Part shown: one piece after another, positions 8,517-18,398 of the stretch
How the letters are laid out: each line of letters opens with the position of its first letter
Numbering within the stretch: the stretch's first letter is position 1
Assembly: GCA_947176615.1 (NCBI GenBank)
Contig: CAMWRO010000003.1
Span: 1 to 32,762 of the forward strand
Origin: an uncultured Porphyromonadaceae bacterium
GTDB lineage: Bacteria; Bacteroidota; Bacteroidia; Bacteroidales; Muribaculaceae
DNA length: 32,762 nucleotides
Direction of reading: 5' to 3'
Notes under the pieces: model-generated
The model's input: the letters and a program-made list of their open reading frames with translations, nothing else
The model's database searches: none
What the model was told of the DNA's origin: nothing
Translations under genes and position numbers: made by a program

Positions 8517-10052
8517 ATGAACTGCATAACCCCCCTTATCCGCCCGTGGTTAATGCGTCGGGTCAAAGACGCAGCACGATGGCAAGGCCATGTCAGAGAG
8601 ACGCAGACCCAAGTGCTGCAACGCCTTGTATCGCGAGGACGCGATACTCGCTGGGGTATGACCCGCGGGCTTGACCGCGTAGCGACCTATGAGGACTTTT
8701 TAAAAGCCGTCCCCGAAGTTGTGACCTACGACAAAGTGCGCCCCTACATCATGCGCATGGTCAACGGCGAGCGCGACGTGCTGTGGCCCGGATGGACAAG
8801 AAATTTCGCCCAGTCGAGCGGCACAAGTGACGGCAAGAGCAAATATATCCCCGTAACCCCCGAGTCGTTCCGGTGGTCCCATTACCGCGGCGGCACCGAT
8901 GTCGTGGCCCATTATCTCAATCTGTACCCCGACAGCCGCATCTTCTCGGGAAAGGCGTTCATCCTCGGCGGCAGCTTTGCCAACGAACTGACCCTGCCTC
9001 CCGGCGTGGAGGTGGGCGACCTGTCGGCCAACCTCATCGAGAACATCAACCCGCTGGCCAACATGTTCCGAATCCCCTCCAAGGAGGTCGCGCTCATGAG
9101 CGACTGGAAACAGAAACTTCCCGCGCTGGTCAACGCCTCGATACACGAGAATGTCACTAACATATCAGGCGTGCCGTCGTGGTTCATGACCGTGCTGAAA
9201 GAGGTCATCAAAACCGCCGGAGCCACTACAATCCACGACGTGTGGCCCAATCTCGAAGTGTTTTTCCACGGGGGCATATCGTTTGACCCCTACCGTGAAC
9301 AATACCGCAACATAACCGACCCGTCGCGCATGCGCTATATCGAGACCTACAACGCCTCGGAAGGATTTTTCGCACTTCAGAACGAGATTGACGACCGCTC
9401 GATGCTGTTGCTGCTCGACTCGGGCACCTTCTACGAGTTCATCCCCGTAGAGGATGCCGACAGCGACCGCCCGACAGTCGTCCCTGCGTGGAAAGTCGAG
9501 GAGGGACGCGTCTATGAGATGGTCATCACCTCATGCAACGGCCTGTGGCGTTACAGGCTGGGCGACACTGTCCGAATCAACCGTGCCGACCCGCTGAAAA
9601 TCACGATTGCCGGACGCACCAAGCACTACATCAACGCTTTCGGCGAGGAACTGATGGTCTATAACGCCGACGCGGCCATCGCCCGGGTCGAGAAGGAGTT
9701 GAACTGCGACGTGGTCAACTATACCGCCGCGCCGGTCTATGCAGGCGACCGCTCCCGGGGCCGCCATGAATGGCTCATCGAGTTCACCCGGCACCCCGTC
9801 GACATCGCCGAATTTGCCCGCCGGCTCGACTCGGCCCTTCAGGATGTCAACAGCGACTATCAGGCAAAACGCTCGGGTGGAATATTCCTCGACCAGCTCA
9901 CTGTCGACGTGGGTCGACGCGGCGTTTTTGACCGCTGGCTGTCAACGACAGGCAAGCTCGGCGGACAGCGCAAAGTACCCCGACTGTGCAACGACCGCCG
10001 TTTCCTTGACCCCCTTCTCGCGCTCAATAAGGAATTGAGAATGGAAAATTGA
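8517..10052 (+). CDS. GH3 auxin-responsive-promoter family protein (acyl-adenylase fold)
   Basis: 511 aa; NFAQSSGTSDGKSKYIPVT, YNASEGFFALQ, YRLGDTVRIN, GRTKHYINAFGEELMV motifs of the GH3 adenylating family. Confidence 0.9.
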   Translation: MNCITPLIRPWLMRRVKDAARWQGHVRETQTQVLQRLVSRGRDTRWGMTRGLDRVATYEDFLKAVPEVVTYDKVRPYIMRMVNGERDVLWPGWTRNFAQSSGTSDGKSKYIPVTPESFRWSHYRGGTDVVAHYLNLYPDSRIFSGKAFILGGSFANELTLPPGVEVGDLSANLIENINPLANMFRIPSKEVALMSDWKQKLPALVNASIHENVTNISGVPSWFMTVLKEVIKTAGATTIHDVWPNLEVFFHGGISFDPYREQYRNITDPSRMRYIETYNASEGFFALQNEIDDRSMLLLLDSGTFYEFIPVEDADSDRPTVVPAWKVEEGRVYEMVITSCNGLWRYRLGDTVRINRADPLKITIAGRTKHYINAFGEELMVYNADAAIARVEKELNCDVVNYTAAPVYAGDRSRGRHEWLIEFTRHPVDIAEFARRLDSALQDVNSDYQAKRSGGIFLDQLTVDVGRRGVFDRWLSTTGKLGGQRKVPRLCNDRRFLDPLLALNKELRMEN

Positions 10053-10100
10053 CAATGGCGAGTTTTCAATTCTCGATTCTCAATTCTCAATTAAAAAAAA
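10025..10100. repeat. 7-nt-period repeat (ATTGAGA / TTCTCAA) with inverted copies
   Basis: ggAATTGAGAATGGAAAATTGACAATGGCGAG then TTTTCAATTCTCGATTCTCAATTCTCAATTAAAAA. Confidence 0.8.
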
Positions 10101-10152
10101 TCGTTATCTTTGCATTATGCATTATTAATCATGCATTATAGACATAACGATT

Positions 10153-11547
10153 ATGAAGATAAAATCAATTCTACTGTCGGCACTGGCCTGCGCGTCAGCA
10201 GCCACCATGAGCGCGGCTGACGCTCCGCGATATATTTTCTACTTTATCGGCGACGGAATGGGTATGGGACACGTCATGAGCGCCGAATGCTATAACCGCA
10301 CCGTGCGCGGAAACAACGAGCGACTGCTGATGATGCAGTTCCCCGTAGCGTCGGCAGCCACTACATTCTCGGCATCATCGCCTGTCACCGACTCGGCTGC
10401 CGCAGGCACCGCCCTCGCGACCGGCCACAAGACAAAAAACGGCATGATCGGCATGAACCCCGACACCGTTGCCGTGTCATCTATAGCAGTCAGCCTTGAC
10501 AAGCTCGGCTACGGTATCGGAATCATCACCACCGGCGCGCCCGACGACGCCACCCCCGGCGCGTTCTTCGCCCACGTCCCCAACCGCTCGATGTACTACG
10601 AAATCGGCCGCGATGCCGCCAATTCAAGCGTCAGCTTCCTCGGCGGGTCCAATCTGCGCGGACTCCGTGACCGTGACGGCAATCCGACCGGACTTGCCGA
10701 AATAATCGAAAAATCCGGAATGACAATCGTACGCGGCACCGAGGCCCTGTCATCGGTCAAGACCGACCGCGTGCTGATGCTCAACACTGACTCGCTCCTT
10801 GTCAACGACCTCGGCTATGCCATCGACTCGGTTCCGGGAATCGTGACACTCCCCGCCATGACTCAGGCATGTCTCGACCACCTCGAAAAGAAGTCGCCCG
10901 ACAAGTTTTTCATGATGATTGAGGACGGCAGCATCGACCACGCCTCCCACAGCAACGACGGCGGCGGCGTCATAAAGGAGATTATCAGTTTTCAGGACGC
11001 AATCAGCATCGCCTATGATTTCTACCTCGCCCACCCCGACGAAACCCTTATCGTCATTACCGCCGACCATGACACCGGCGGCATGGCCCTCGGCAACCAG
11101 CACGTCCCCTACGACGCGCATCTGAAATATCTTGACTACCAGCGCATCTCCAAAGACCGTTTCTCAGACTTCTGCAAGAACATTCAGCGTCAGCGCCGCA
11201 TCTTCACTTGGGACGACATGCGCGAAGTCCTTGAGGAGAAGATGGGATTCTGGAAAGGTGTCCCCGTGACCGAGCAGCAGACCGAGGAACTGAAAGAAAT
11301 ATTTGACCGCTGTTTCGTGCGTCACGAAAGCGGCGAGCAGAAAAGCATGTATGCAAGCTATAACGATTTCGTCGTAAAGGTATTCAGCATCATGGACAGT
11401 TTCACCGGCATCGGATGGACAGCCACCCACCACACCGGCGGCATGGTTCCCGTCTATGCGGTGGGAGTCGATGCGTCACGTTTCAACGGGCTCAACGACA
11501 ACACTCAGATTCCCCTCAAAATAATGGAAATCGTCACCGGAAGGTAG
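10153..11547 (+). CDS. Alkaline phosphatase, secreted
   Basis: Signal peptide; FYFIGDGMGMGHV, SPVTDSAAAGTALATGHKTKNGMIG (catalytic Ser region), ITADHDTGGM, ATHHTGGMVPVYAVG. Confidence 0.95.
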   Translation: MKIKSILLSALACASAATMSAADAPRYIFYFIGDGMGMGHVMSAECYNRTVRGNNERLLMMQFPVASAATTFSASSPVTDSAAAGTALATGHKTKNGMIGMNPDTVAVSSIAVSLDKLGYGIGIITTGAPDDATPGAFFAHVPNRSMYYEIGRDAANSSVSFLGGSNLRGLRDRDGNPTGLAEIIEKSGMTIVRGTEALSSVKTDRVLMLNTDSLLVNDLGYAIDSVPGIVTLPAMTQACLDHLEKKSPDKFFMMIEDGSIDHASHSNDGGGVIKEIISFQDAISIAYDFYLAHPDETLIVITADHDTGGMALGNQHVPYDAHLKYLDYQRISKDRFSDFCKNIQRQRRIFTWDDMREVLEEKMGFWKGVPVTEQQTEELKEIFDRCFVRHESGEQKSMYASYNDFVVKVFSIMDSFTGIGWTATHHTGGMVPVYAVGVDASRFNGLNDNTQIPLKIMEIVTGR

Positions 11548-11584
11548 TTTAGGTTTAAGGTTTAAAACCAACTGTTAAAAGACA

Positions 11585-12517
11585 ATGCACCTGTACGCAG
11601 CACCGCTTCAAGGTTACACTGAGGCGATTTACCGCAACGCCCATGCCGAAATCTATGGCGACGGGCCCGATAGATGGTACACCCCGTTCATACGCGTCGA
11701 GCATGGCGAGCCGCGCGGCCGCGACATGCGCCAGCTCGCGTCGCCGCTCAACGCCAACCACCGCCTCGTGCCGCAGATAATGTTCCGCGACGCCGACGAG
11801 TGGGAGAAACTTGTCACGGCAATAACGGAAACCACCGATTACCGCGAAATAGACATGAACCTCGGCTGCCCCTTCCCGCCGCAAGTGCGCAAGGGGCGCG
11901 GGGCCGGACTCCTCGGCCGTCCCGACGAGCTCGCGCGCATCGCCGAGCTCATGAAAGGGCACCCCGAGGTGACATTCTCGGTCAAGATGCGCCTCGGCAT
12001 CACGGCCCCCGACGAGTGGAAAGCGGTCATGCCGGTAATCAACTCCATGCCTCTCGCCCACGTCACAATCCACCCCCGCGTGGCCGCGCAGCAATATGGC
12101 GGCGAGCTGTATCTTGACGATTTCAGGGAAATGACAGCCGGGACTCCCCATCCGGTCATCTACAACGGTGACATCGCCACTCCGGCCGACATCGACCGCG
12201 TGGCCTCGCAGTTCCCCACCCTCGCGGGCATCATGACCGGGCGCGGCCTCCTTGCCCGCCCCTCGCTCGTCGACGAGTGGCGCGAAGGACGCGAATGGAC
12301 TCCCGACGAGAGGCTTGACGCGCTCATGCGCCTCCACTCGCGCGTGGCCGAGCAGTGTGAACAGACCTATCAGGGCGAGACGCAGATTCTCGCCAAGCTG
12401 AAACCGTTCTGGGACTACATCCTCCCGTCGCTTGACCGCCGCACCGCCAAGGCAATCAAAAAAGCCGTGACCCTCCCCGCCTACTACCGCGCGATAGAGT
12501 CAGTAGGGTCAGAATAA
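11585..12517 (+). CDS. tRNA-dihydrouridine synthase family protein
   Basis: APLQGYTEAIYRNAH, EIDMNLGCPFPPQVRKGRGAGLLGRPDEL, VTIHPRVAAQQY, YNGDIATPADID, GIMTGRGLLARPSL. Confidence 0.94.
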   Translation: MHLYAAPLQGYTEAIYRNAHAEIYGDGPDRWYTPFIRVEHGEPRGRDMRQLASPLNANHRLVPQIMFRDADEWEKLVTAITETTDYREIDMNLGCPFPPQVRKGRGAGLLGRPDELARIAELMKGHPEVTFSVKMRLGITAPDEWKAVMPVINSMPLAHVTIHPRVAAQQYGGELYLDDFREMTAGTPHPVIYNGDIATPADIDRVASQFPTLAGIMTGRGLLARPSLVDEWREGREWTPDERLDALMRLHSRVAEQCEQTYQGETQILAKLKPFWDYILPSLDRRTAKAIKKAVTLPAYYRAIESVGSE

Positions 12518-12589
12518 ACGCTGAAAAATGTGTTTAACAACATCTATTGCCTTTTTTGAAAAAATAATTGCTAAATTTACGGGCTCAAT

Positions 12590-12619
12590 AAAGTGACAAG
12601 GCCACGGCCCGGTCACTTT
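12590..12619 (+). terminator. Hairpin, likely terminator of dus gene
   Basis: AAAGTGAC (12590-12597) complementary to GTCACTTT (12612-12619), ending in TTTT, with inner GGCC/GGCC. Confidence 0.6.
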
Positions 12620-12658
12620 TCAATATCGTTAAATCTAACTGAACAACTTGATAGTTTT

Positions 12659-13705
12659 ATGAAGAAATTTTTTCTGACAGCAATCCTTTCCCTTCTCGTA
12701 GTCATGGGTGCTTCGGCCCAAAAAAATGACAACAAGCAATTCCTCGTTTTCGGCGTGGGGTTCTACAACCTTGAAAACCTCTTCGACACAATCAATAACA
12801 ACGGAAAATATGACCTCGAATTTTCCCCGCAAGGCTCGCGCCAGTGGAACGGGGAAAAATACTGGAGCAAAATCAACAACCTTGCCTACTGCATCTCGCA
12901 GATGACCACTCAGACCACCCCTATGGGTCCGGCCATCCTCGGCGTGTCGGAAATCGAGAACCGCAGCGTGCTTGAAGACCTCGTAAAGGCCGAACCCATC
13001 AAGAAATGGATGCTTCAGGTTGTTCACCATGACTCGCCCGACCGCCGCGGCGTGGACGTGGGACTCCTCTATAACCCTCGCATGTTCAAGGTTCTTGACG
13101 TGACCAACCACACTCTTGTCATCCCTGACAACCCCAACTTCCGCACCCGCGACCAGATGTGTGTCACCGGCATCCTCGGCGGAGACACCCTGAGCGTCAT
13201 CGTCAACCACTGGCCGTCGCGACTGGGCGGTCAGGAACAGTCAAGCTATCTGCGCGAGGCAGCCGCAAGCCTCAGCAAGCATATCGCCGACTCGCTCTGG
13301 GCCATCCGTCCCAACCAAGGGGTCATCATCATGGGCGACCTTAACGACGACCCGCAGGACAAGTCGTGTGCCGTGGCTCTCGGTGCGATGAAAGACCTGA
13401 AGAAGGTTTCTCACCACGGATTCTTCAACCCGTGGTGGAAGATGCTCGACAAGGGCATCGGCACTCTCGCCTACAAGGGACAGTGGAATCTCTTTGACCA
13501 GATTATTGTTTCGGGGACACTCCTTGAACAGAATACCGACGGACTGCGTTACTGGAAATGTCAGGTCAACAACTTCGACTTCCTCAAAGGCGATACCGGC
13601 AACCGTCAGGGTTACCCGCTCCGCACCTATTCGGGCGGCGTGTTCCTCAACGGCTATTCCGACCACTTCCCCACTGAAATCTTCCTCATCAAGGAACGCA
13701 AATAA
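12659..13705 (+). CDS. Endonuclease/exonuclease/phosphatase family protein, secreted
   Basis: Signal peptide MKKFFLTAILSLLVVMGASAQ; YNLENLFDT, EIENRSVLEDL, IVNHWPSRLGG, IIMGDLNDDP, SDHFPTEIFL. Start chosen at the signal-peptide ATG. Confidence 0.92.
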   Translation: MKKFFLTAILSLLVVMGASAQKNDNKQFLVFGVGFYNLENLFDTINNNGKYDLEFSPQGSRQWNGEKYWSKINNLAYCISQMTTQTTPMGPAILGVSEIENRSVLEDLVKAEPIKKWMLQVVHHDSPDRRGVDVGLLYNPRMFKVLDVTNHTLVIPDNPNFRTRDQMCVTGILGGDTLSVIVNHWPSRLGGQEQSSYLREAAASLSKHIADSLWAIRPNQGVIIMGDLNDDPQDKSCAVALGAMKDLKKVSHHGFFNPWWKMLDKGIGTLAYKGQWNLFDQIIVSGTLLEQNTDGLRYWKCQVNNFDFLKGDTGNRQGYPLRTYSGGVFLNGYSDHFPTEIFLIKERK

Positions 13706-14361
13706 TGGCTGAAAACAACGACACTAAAGACATCGCACCGTTTGCCATCACGATAGGACGGCAGTTTGGCAGCGGAGGCCGCGAACTCGGCAAGAAACTT
13801 GCCGAGCGGTTAGGCATCGACTACTATGACAAGGAACTGCTCGTGGAATCGGCCAAACTGGCCGGTGTCAACCCCGAGTTCTTTGAAAAGAAAGACGAGC
13901 GTTTCCCCACATTTCTCAACGGTCTTTTCTCGTTCTCGATGGGATTTTCGCCGATGGCCTATTACACCGGAGCGTCATCGATCAGTGACGACGGCCTCTA
14001 CAAAGCATTGAGCGACTTCCTGCTGTCGACAATCGAGAAAAAATCATTCGTGGTCGTGGGGCGGAGTGCCGACTATATCCTGCGCCACCATCCCCGCTGC
14101 ATCAACATCTTTGTCCACGCCCCTGTCGATAAATGTGTCGACCGCATTACGCGCCGCAGCGACTCTCCCGACCGCGACAAGGCCCGCGCCCTCGCCGAGA
14201 AAACCAACCGTCTGCGTGCCGAGTATTACAACTTTTACACCGACAAGACTTGGGGCGACGCGGCGACCTATCATCTGACAATCGACTCGTCGACACTCCC
14301 GATGGACGATATCGCCGACATCGTCATCGGGTATGTCAAGAAAAAACTAAACGCTAAATAA
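13705..14361 (+). CDS. Cytidylate kinase-like family protein
   Basis: AITIGRQFGSGGRELGKKLAERLGIDYYDKELL P-loop-like start of the cytidylate kinase-2 family; TAATG overlap with the upstream gene. Confidence 0.9.
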   Translation: MAENNDTKDIAPFAITIGRQFGSGGRELGKKLAERLGIDYYDKELLVESAKLAGVNPEFFEKKDERFPTFLNGLFSFSMGFSPMAYYTGASSISDDGLYKALSDFLLSTIEKKSFVVVGRSADYILRHHPRCINIFVHAPVDKCVDRITRRSDSPDRDKARALAEKTNRLRAEYYNFYTDKTWGDAATYHLTIDSSTLPMDDIADIVIGYVKKKLNAK

Positions 14362-14369
14362 CTTCCCAC

Positions 14370-15023
14370 ATGGAAATAATAAATTTTGACAGCACCCCCT
14401 CTCTCGTCAGCCAGTATATGAGCGAGTTGCGTGACATAAACGTGCAGAAAGACATGCTCCGTTTCCGCCGCAACCTTGAACGCATCGGTGAAATCATGGC
14501 CTATGAAATATCCAAGCGCATGACCTACCGCGTTGATGACATCATAACCCCCCTCGAAACCGCCGGCTGCCACGTTCTTGACGAGAAAGTAGTGCTTGCC
14601 ACAATTTTCCGCGCCGGAATACCTTTCCACAAAGGATTTCTCGACTATTTCGACCATGCCGAAAACGCATTTGTATCGGCCTACCGCAAGTATAAGGAAA
14701 AAGAAAACTTTGACGTGTTCATCGAATACATCGCCTCGCCGCGGCTCGACGGAAAGACTCTCATTATCGCCGACCCGATGCTTGCGACCGGCGCGTCTAT
14801 GGAACTGAGCTACCGCGCGCTCCTGACCAAGGGGGAACCGGCCCACATCCACGTCGCATCGGTCATCGCCTCGCAAGTGGCCATCGACTACATCAAGTCC
14901 ACTTTCCCCGAAAACAAAACCACCGTATGGGTCGGCGCGATTGACAACGAAATCAACGCCCACTCCTACATCGTCCCGGGTCTCGGCGACGCCGGCGACC
15001 TCGCCTACGGAATCAAAGAATAA
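14370..15023 (+). CDS. upp: Uracil phosphoribosyltransferase
   Basis: Type-I PRTase motif LIIADPMLATGASMELSYRAL, FRAGIPFHKGFLDYF, YIVPGLGDAGDLAYG. Confidence 0.93.
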   Translation: MEIINFDSTPSLVSQYMSELRDINVQKDMLRFRRNLERIGEIMAYEISKRMTYRVDDIITPLETAGCHVLDEKVVLATIFRAGIPFHKGFLDYFDHAENAFVSAYRKYKEKENFDVFIEYIASPRLDGKTLIIADPMLATGASMELSYRALLTKGEPAHIHVASVIASQVAIDYIKSTFPENKTTVWVGAIDNEINAHSYIVPGLGDAGDLAYGIKE

Positions 15024-15026
15024 GAA

Positions 15027-15166
15027 ATATTAAGTCAGAAGTCAGAGTTATGAGTTATGAAGTATATGCCGGGGCAACCCTTTACTTCATCACTCATAAC
15101 TCTGACTTCTGACTTAATATAACTCTGACCTAAACCTCGTAACTCATAACTCTGACCTATAACTTC
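15027..15166. repeat. 7-nt-period repeat (GTCAGAA/GTCAGAG/TTATGAG) with long inverted copy
   Basis: atattaagtcagaagtcagagttatgagt matches the reverse complement of actcataactctgacttctgacttaatat over 29 bp; two more partial copies follow (aactctgacc..., aactcataactctgacc). Confidence 0.9.
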
Positions 15167-15923
15167 AATCAGTGTTGTCGTCGAGGCGGGGGAGGATGGA
15201 GCGGGCGGTGACGTAGTCAGAGAAAGCCTGCTTGTAGGACTCGGAGACGGGGATATAGGTCTTGCCGAAGACGATGCGGTTGCGCTCGATGACTTTTATC
15301 TTGCCGGTGTTGACTATAAACGAGCGGTGAACGCGCATGAAACGGTCGGCGGGGAGACTGCGCTCAAGGGTTTTCATGCTCATCAGGGTCATGATGCAGC
15401 GGTCGTTGTCGGTAGTGTAGATCTTGACATAATCTTTCAGCCCCTCGATATAAAGGATGTCGTTGACAGGAATCTGCACGAGCTTATACTCGCTCTTGAC
15501 TATAATGTAGTCATTGCTTGACGAGCTGCCGCTATTGGCCGCGGAACCGCTGCGGGCCATTTCGACCCATTGCAGGGCGCGGTTGGCGGCAGCAAGGAAT
15601 TCCTCATAGCTGACCGGTTTCAGCAGGTAGTCGAGGGCGTTGACGCGGAACCCCTCGACAGCGTAGTTGTCAAAGGCGGTCGTGAAGACGATGCGGGTCG
15701 ACGGAGGGATGATGCGGGCAAACTCGATGCCGTTGAGCTGCGGCATCTGAATGTCGAGAAACACCACGTCGGCACCGCCGTCGAGTATCAGCTGGATAGC
15801 GTCGCGCGGGGAAGAAAACTCGCCGACGAGGGTCATGAACGGAGTTTTTTCAATATAGGAGGCAATCAGGCCCGATGCAAGGGGCTCGTCATCAATGACG
15901 CAGCTGCGTAGTGTAGTTGTCAT
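15165..15923 (-). CDS. LytTR-family response regulator
   Basis: Receiver domain (CVIDDEPLA, VVFLDIQMPQLNGIEFA) plus LytTR domain (YIVKSEYKLVQIPVNDILYIEGLKDYVKIYT, RVHRSFIVN). Confidence 0.95.
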   Translation of the reverse strand: MTTTLRSCVIDDEPLASGLIASYIEKTPFMTLVGEFSSPRDAIQLILDGGADVVFLDIQMPQLNGIEFARIIPPSTRIVFTTAFDNYAVEGFRVNALDYLLKPVSYEEFLAAANRALQWVEMARSGSAANSGSSSSNDYIIVKSEYKLVQIPVNDILYIEGLKDYVKIYTTDNDRCIMTLMSMKTLERSLPADRFMRVHRSFIVNTGKIKVIERNRIVFGKTYIPVSESYKQAFSDYVTARSILPRLDDNTD

Positions 15924-17008
15924 GCGGGGAGAATGTGATTTAAGTTAATTGTTAATTCAGTATTGTAACGGTTGCCGTCAAGGCCGGAGGCAAATGACGC
16001 GTCGTTGCCGTAAATCAGAGCGAGGCGGCGGCGCAGATTCTGCTCGCCTATCCCCTGCTTGCCCGGCTGTGACGCGGTATCGGGCGCGACTGAATTGGAT
16101 GTCACACAGGTTATGCGCCCCTCGGCGGCGGTTATCTTGATGTCGATGGTATCGGCGGGATTGCCGGTGTTGCCGTGCTTGAACACGTTCTCAATCACCG
16201 TGATAAACAGCAACGGGGCAATCAGGCTGTCGGCACAAGGCCCTGCATCAAGGGTCACGTTCATTTTCAATCCGGGATTAAGCCGCAACCGCATCAGTTT
16301 CACATAATTGTCGACAAATTCCAGTTCCTGCTTGACCGTCACCGCCCCGGGACTCTCGTAAAGGACGTAGCGCAACAGGCGGCTTAGCTCGTGAACGGCG
16401 TTCTGTGCCTTGGCGGGAGAGATGGCGATGAGGGCGTAGATGCTGTTGAGGGTGTTGAACAGGAAATGGGGGTTGAGCTGGCTTTTGAGGTTTTTCAGTT
16501 CCTCCTCGCGATGGGAGGCCACAAGCTCGCGGCTGCGGCGCTCAAGATTGAGCCACCGGTCACCCATGCGCAGTGCCACGCTCAGCCCTATCGTCAGAAT
16601 GAGCATCACGAAGTCCCTCAGAAGCAATGACGCGGCCCGGGCAAGAATCTGCCACTCGGTGGGGTCGGGGCCTTTGCGGTGGCGGGGGTGGAAACCGTTG
16701 CTGACCATGCGCCAGCCAATATAGGTCACTGTCAACACGACAGCCGTCAGGATGAGATTATAGATGACAAATTTCCAGACTGACCGGCGGCTCGTCAGCG
16801 ACCGCTCGATAATAAAATAATAGTTGATATAGAAAACAGCGATAAATATCAATCCCTTTATATACATCCACGGACTCATTCCCCGCCACGGCGATGCGAG
16901 TGTCGACAACACCTCGGGAAGAATAAACAGGATGCATATGAACAGCAGATGGGTCAGAAACGTGTTGACCCGCTTTTTATGACCGATATCACTCATAACT
17001 ATATACAC
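15920..17008 (-). CDS. LytS/YehU-type sensor histidine kinase
   Basis: N-terminal TM segments; LKSQLNPHFLFNTLNSIYALI and HELSRLLRYVLYES motifs; overlaps the response-regulator gene. Confidence 0.94.
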   Translation of the reverse strand: MYIVMSDIGHKKRVNTFLTHLLFICILFILPEVLSTLASPWRGMSPWMYIKGLIFIAVFYINYYFIIERSLTSRRSVWKFVIYNLILTAVVLTVTYIGWRMVSNGFHPRHRKGPDPTEWQILARAASLLLRDFVMLILTIGLSVALRMGDRWLNLERRSRELVASHREEELKNLKSQLNPHFLFNTLNSIYALIAISPAKAQNAVHELSRLLRYVLYESPGAVTVKQELEFVDNYVKLMRLRLNPGLKMNVTLDAGPCADSLIAPLLFITVIENVFKHGNTGNPADTIDIKITAAEGRITCVTSNSVAPDTASQPGKQGIGEQNLRRRLALIYGNDASFASGLDGNRYNTELTINLNHILPA

Positions 17009-17090
17009 TTAGGAGAGTCGAAGTTAGCACTTGGCGTGATAATTCACAAATCCTCTCTACCAATCCACATCTTTCCCCGACAATCGCGGG

Positions 17091-18374
17091 TCAATCGCGC
17101 CGGGCGCGGGCCGCAAGCATCCGATGGCCGAGACGGCAGTAAAGACACTTGCGCGTCTCGCAATAGCTGCGGCGCAACTGAATAAGTGCCTGCGAGGCAA
17201 AGGCATCACGGGCCTTCAATCCGGCACGCTCAAACATTGAGATAATCGCATTGCGCTCTGCCGGCAAGTCCTGAAGCATCGACATGGCCCGCTGAACGAG
17301 CTCTTCGTCGCCGCGCGAATGACCGTAGGCAACCATCAGCGGCACGACCACATTGATGACGAGAGACTCGGCCGACCCGCGGCTGAGGCCGCCAAGGGTT
17401 CCGGGGGCCTCGGCCCCGAATGTGTAATGCCGTTCCCAGTAACCCGAGGGGGCTGCCGAGAACATCCTGACAGCCTCGTCAGTGTCAGTCAGGCCTACGA
17501 TGCGGTTCAGCAGACGGAATCCGCCCGCGACCACGGCGGCAAGCATCGCCACGCGGCGGTGGGGGAAATTTCCGGGACGCATGCGCCCCATCTTCCATCC
17601 GAGCGGCTGAAGGGGGCGCAGTCCGAACTTGTGGGCATAAAACTTGTGTTCCTGAACGAGCCTCGCGACATAAGGGTCAGACGCGGGCGCGGTGTCAAGC
17701 AGCTGCCCCTGACCGAACAGCAGGGACTCAAGCGATAGCAGCGAGTCGCTGTGCTTGCGCAGGAAGTGCAGCGGGACGGCTGTTGCGAGACGCTGCATCG
17801 GCTCGCCGTTTATCCCGAACCCGAGGGCGCGGGCGAGAGTGACGTAGCATGTCTGTTCCCAGTCGCCGACGGTGGATTCAAGAATCGCGTTGACACGGTC
17901 GACCTTCTCATAGACGCGCTCATAGGCAAGGGCGGTTATCCAGTCGGTCAGATAGAGCGGGTGGATTGCGGCAAGTTCAGCCGCACACGGCAGGTCGATG
18001 TCGGCACGGTCAACGAGGTCGTGATAGCGGGAATGGAACTCGGGGGCGCATTTCATGACCATCTGCGGGATAATCTGCCCGTCGTGACGCCTGACCTCGG
18101 TGTCGTCGCGGTCGACGACGTGAAGAATCACCGAGTCGTAGGCTCGGTCGCCGTCATGGCCGTGACGGTGCCAGTCGCTTGCCCTGACATGGATTTCGAC
18201 ATCCCCGGCCCACAGGTCACCCCCGATCGAGACCTTGGCGTTGAAAAAGTCAGGTCCCGACCCGGTGTTCAACTGTCCGGGGTCAAGGATAGCGACCTTG
18301 CGACCGTCGACAGTGACCATGTCAGTGTGCAGCAGCAACCGGTGCTGCCACACATATTGCATCAGGCGTTCCAT
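17091..18374 (-). CDS. DUF2851-family protein
   Basis: MERLMQYVWQHRLL, GQLNTGSGPDFFNAKVSIGGDLWAGDVEIHVRASDWHRHGHDGDRAYDSVILHVV typical of DUF2851. Confidence 0.88.
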   Translation of the reverse strand: MERLMQYVWQHRLLLHTDMVTVDGRKVAILDPGQLNTGSGPDFFNAKVSIGGDLWAGDVEIHVRASDWHRHGHDGDRAYDSVILHVVDRDDTEVRRHDGQIIPQMVMKCAPEFHSRYHDLVDRADIDLPCAAELAAIHPLYLTDWITALAYERVYEKVDRVNAILESTVGDWEQTCYVTLARALGFGINGEPMQRLATAVPLHFLRKHSDSLLSLESLLFGQGQLLDTAPASDPYVARLVQEHKFYAHKFGLRPLQPLGWKMGRMRPGNFPHRRVAMLAAVVAGGFRLLNRIVGLTDTDEAVRMFSAAPSGYWERHYTFGAEAPGTLGGLSRGSAESLVINVVVPLMVAYGHSRGDEELVQRAMSMLQDLPAERNAIISMFERAGLKARDAFASQALIQLRRSYCETRKCLYCRLGHRMLAARARRD

Positions 18375-18398
18375 AACGGAGAGAGGATGCCGCCGGGG

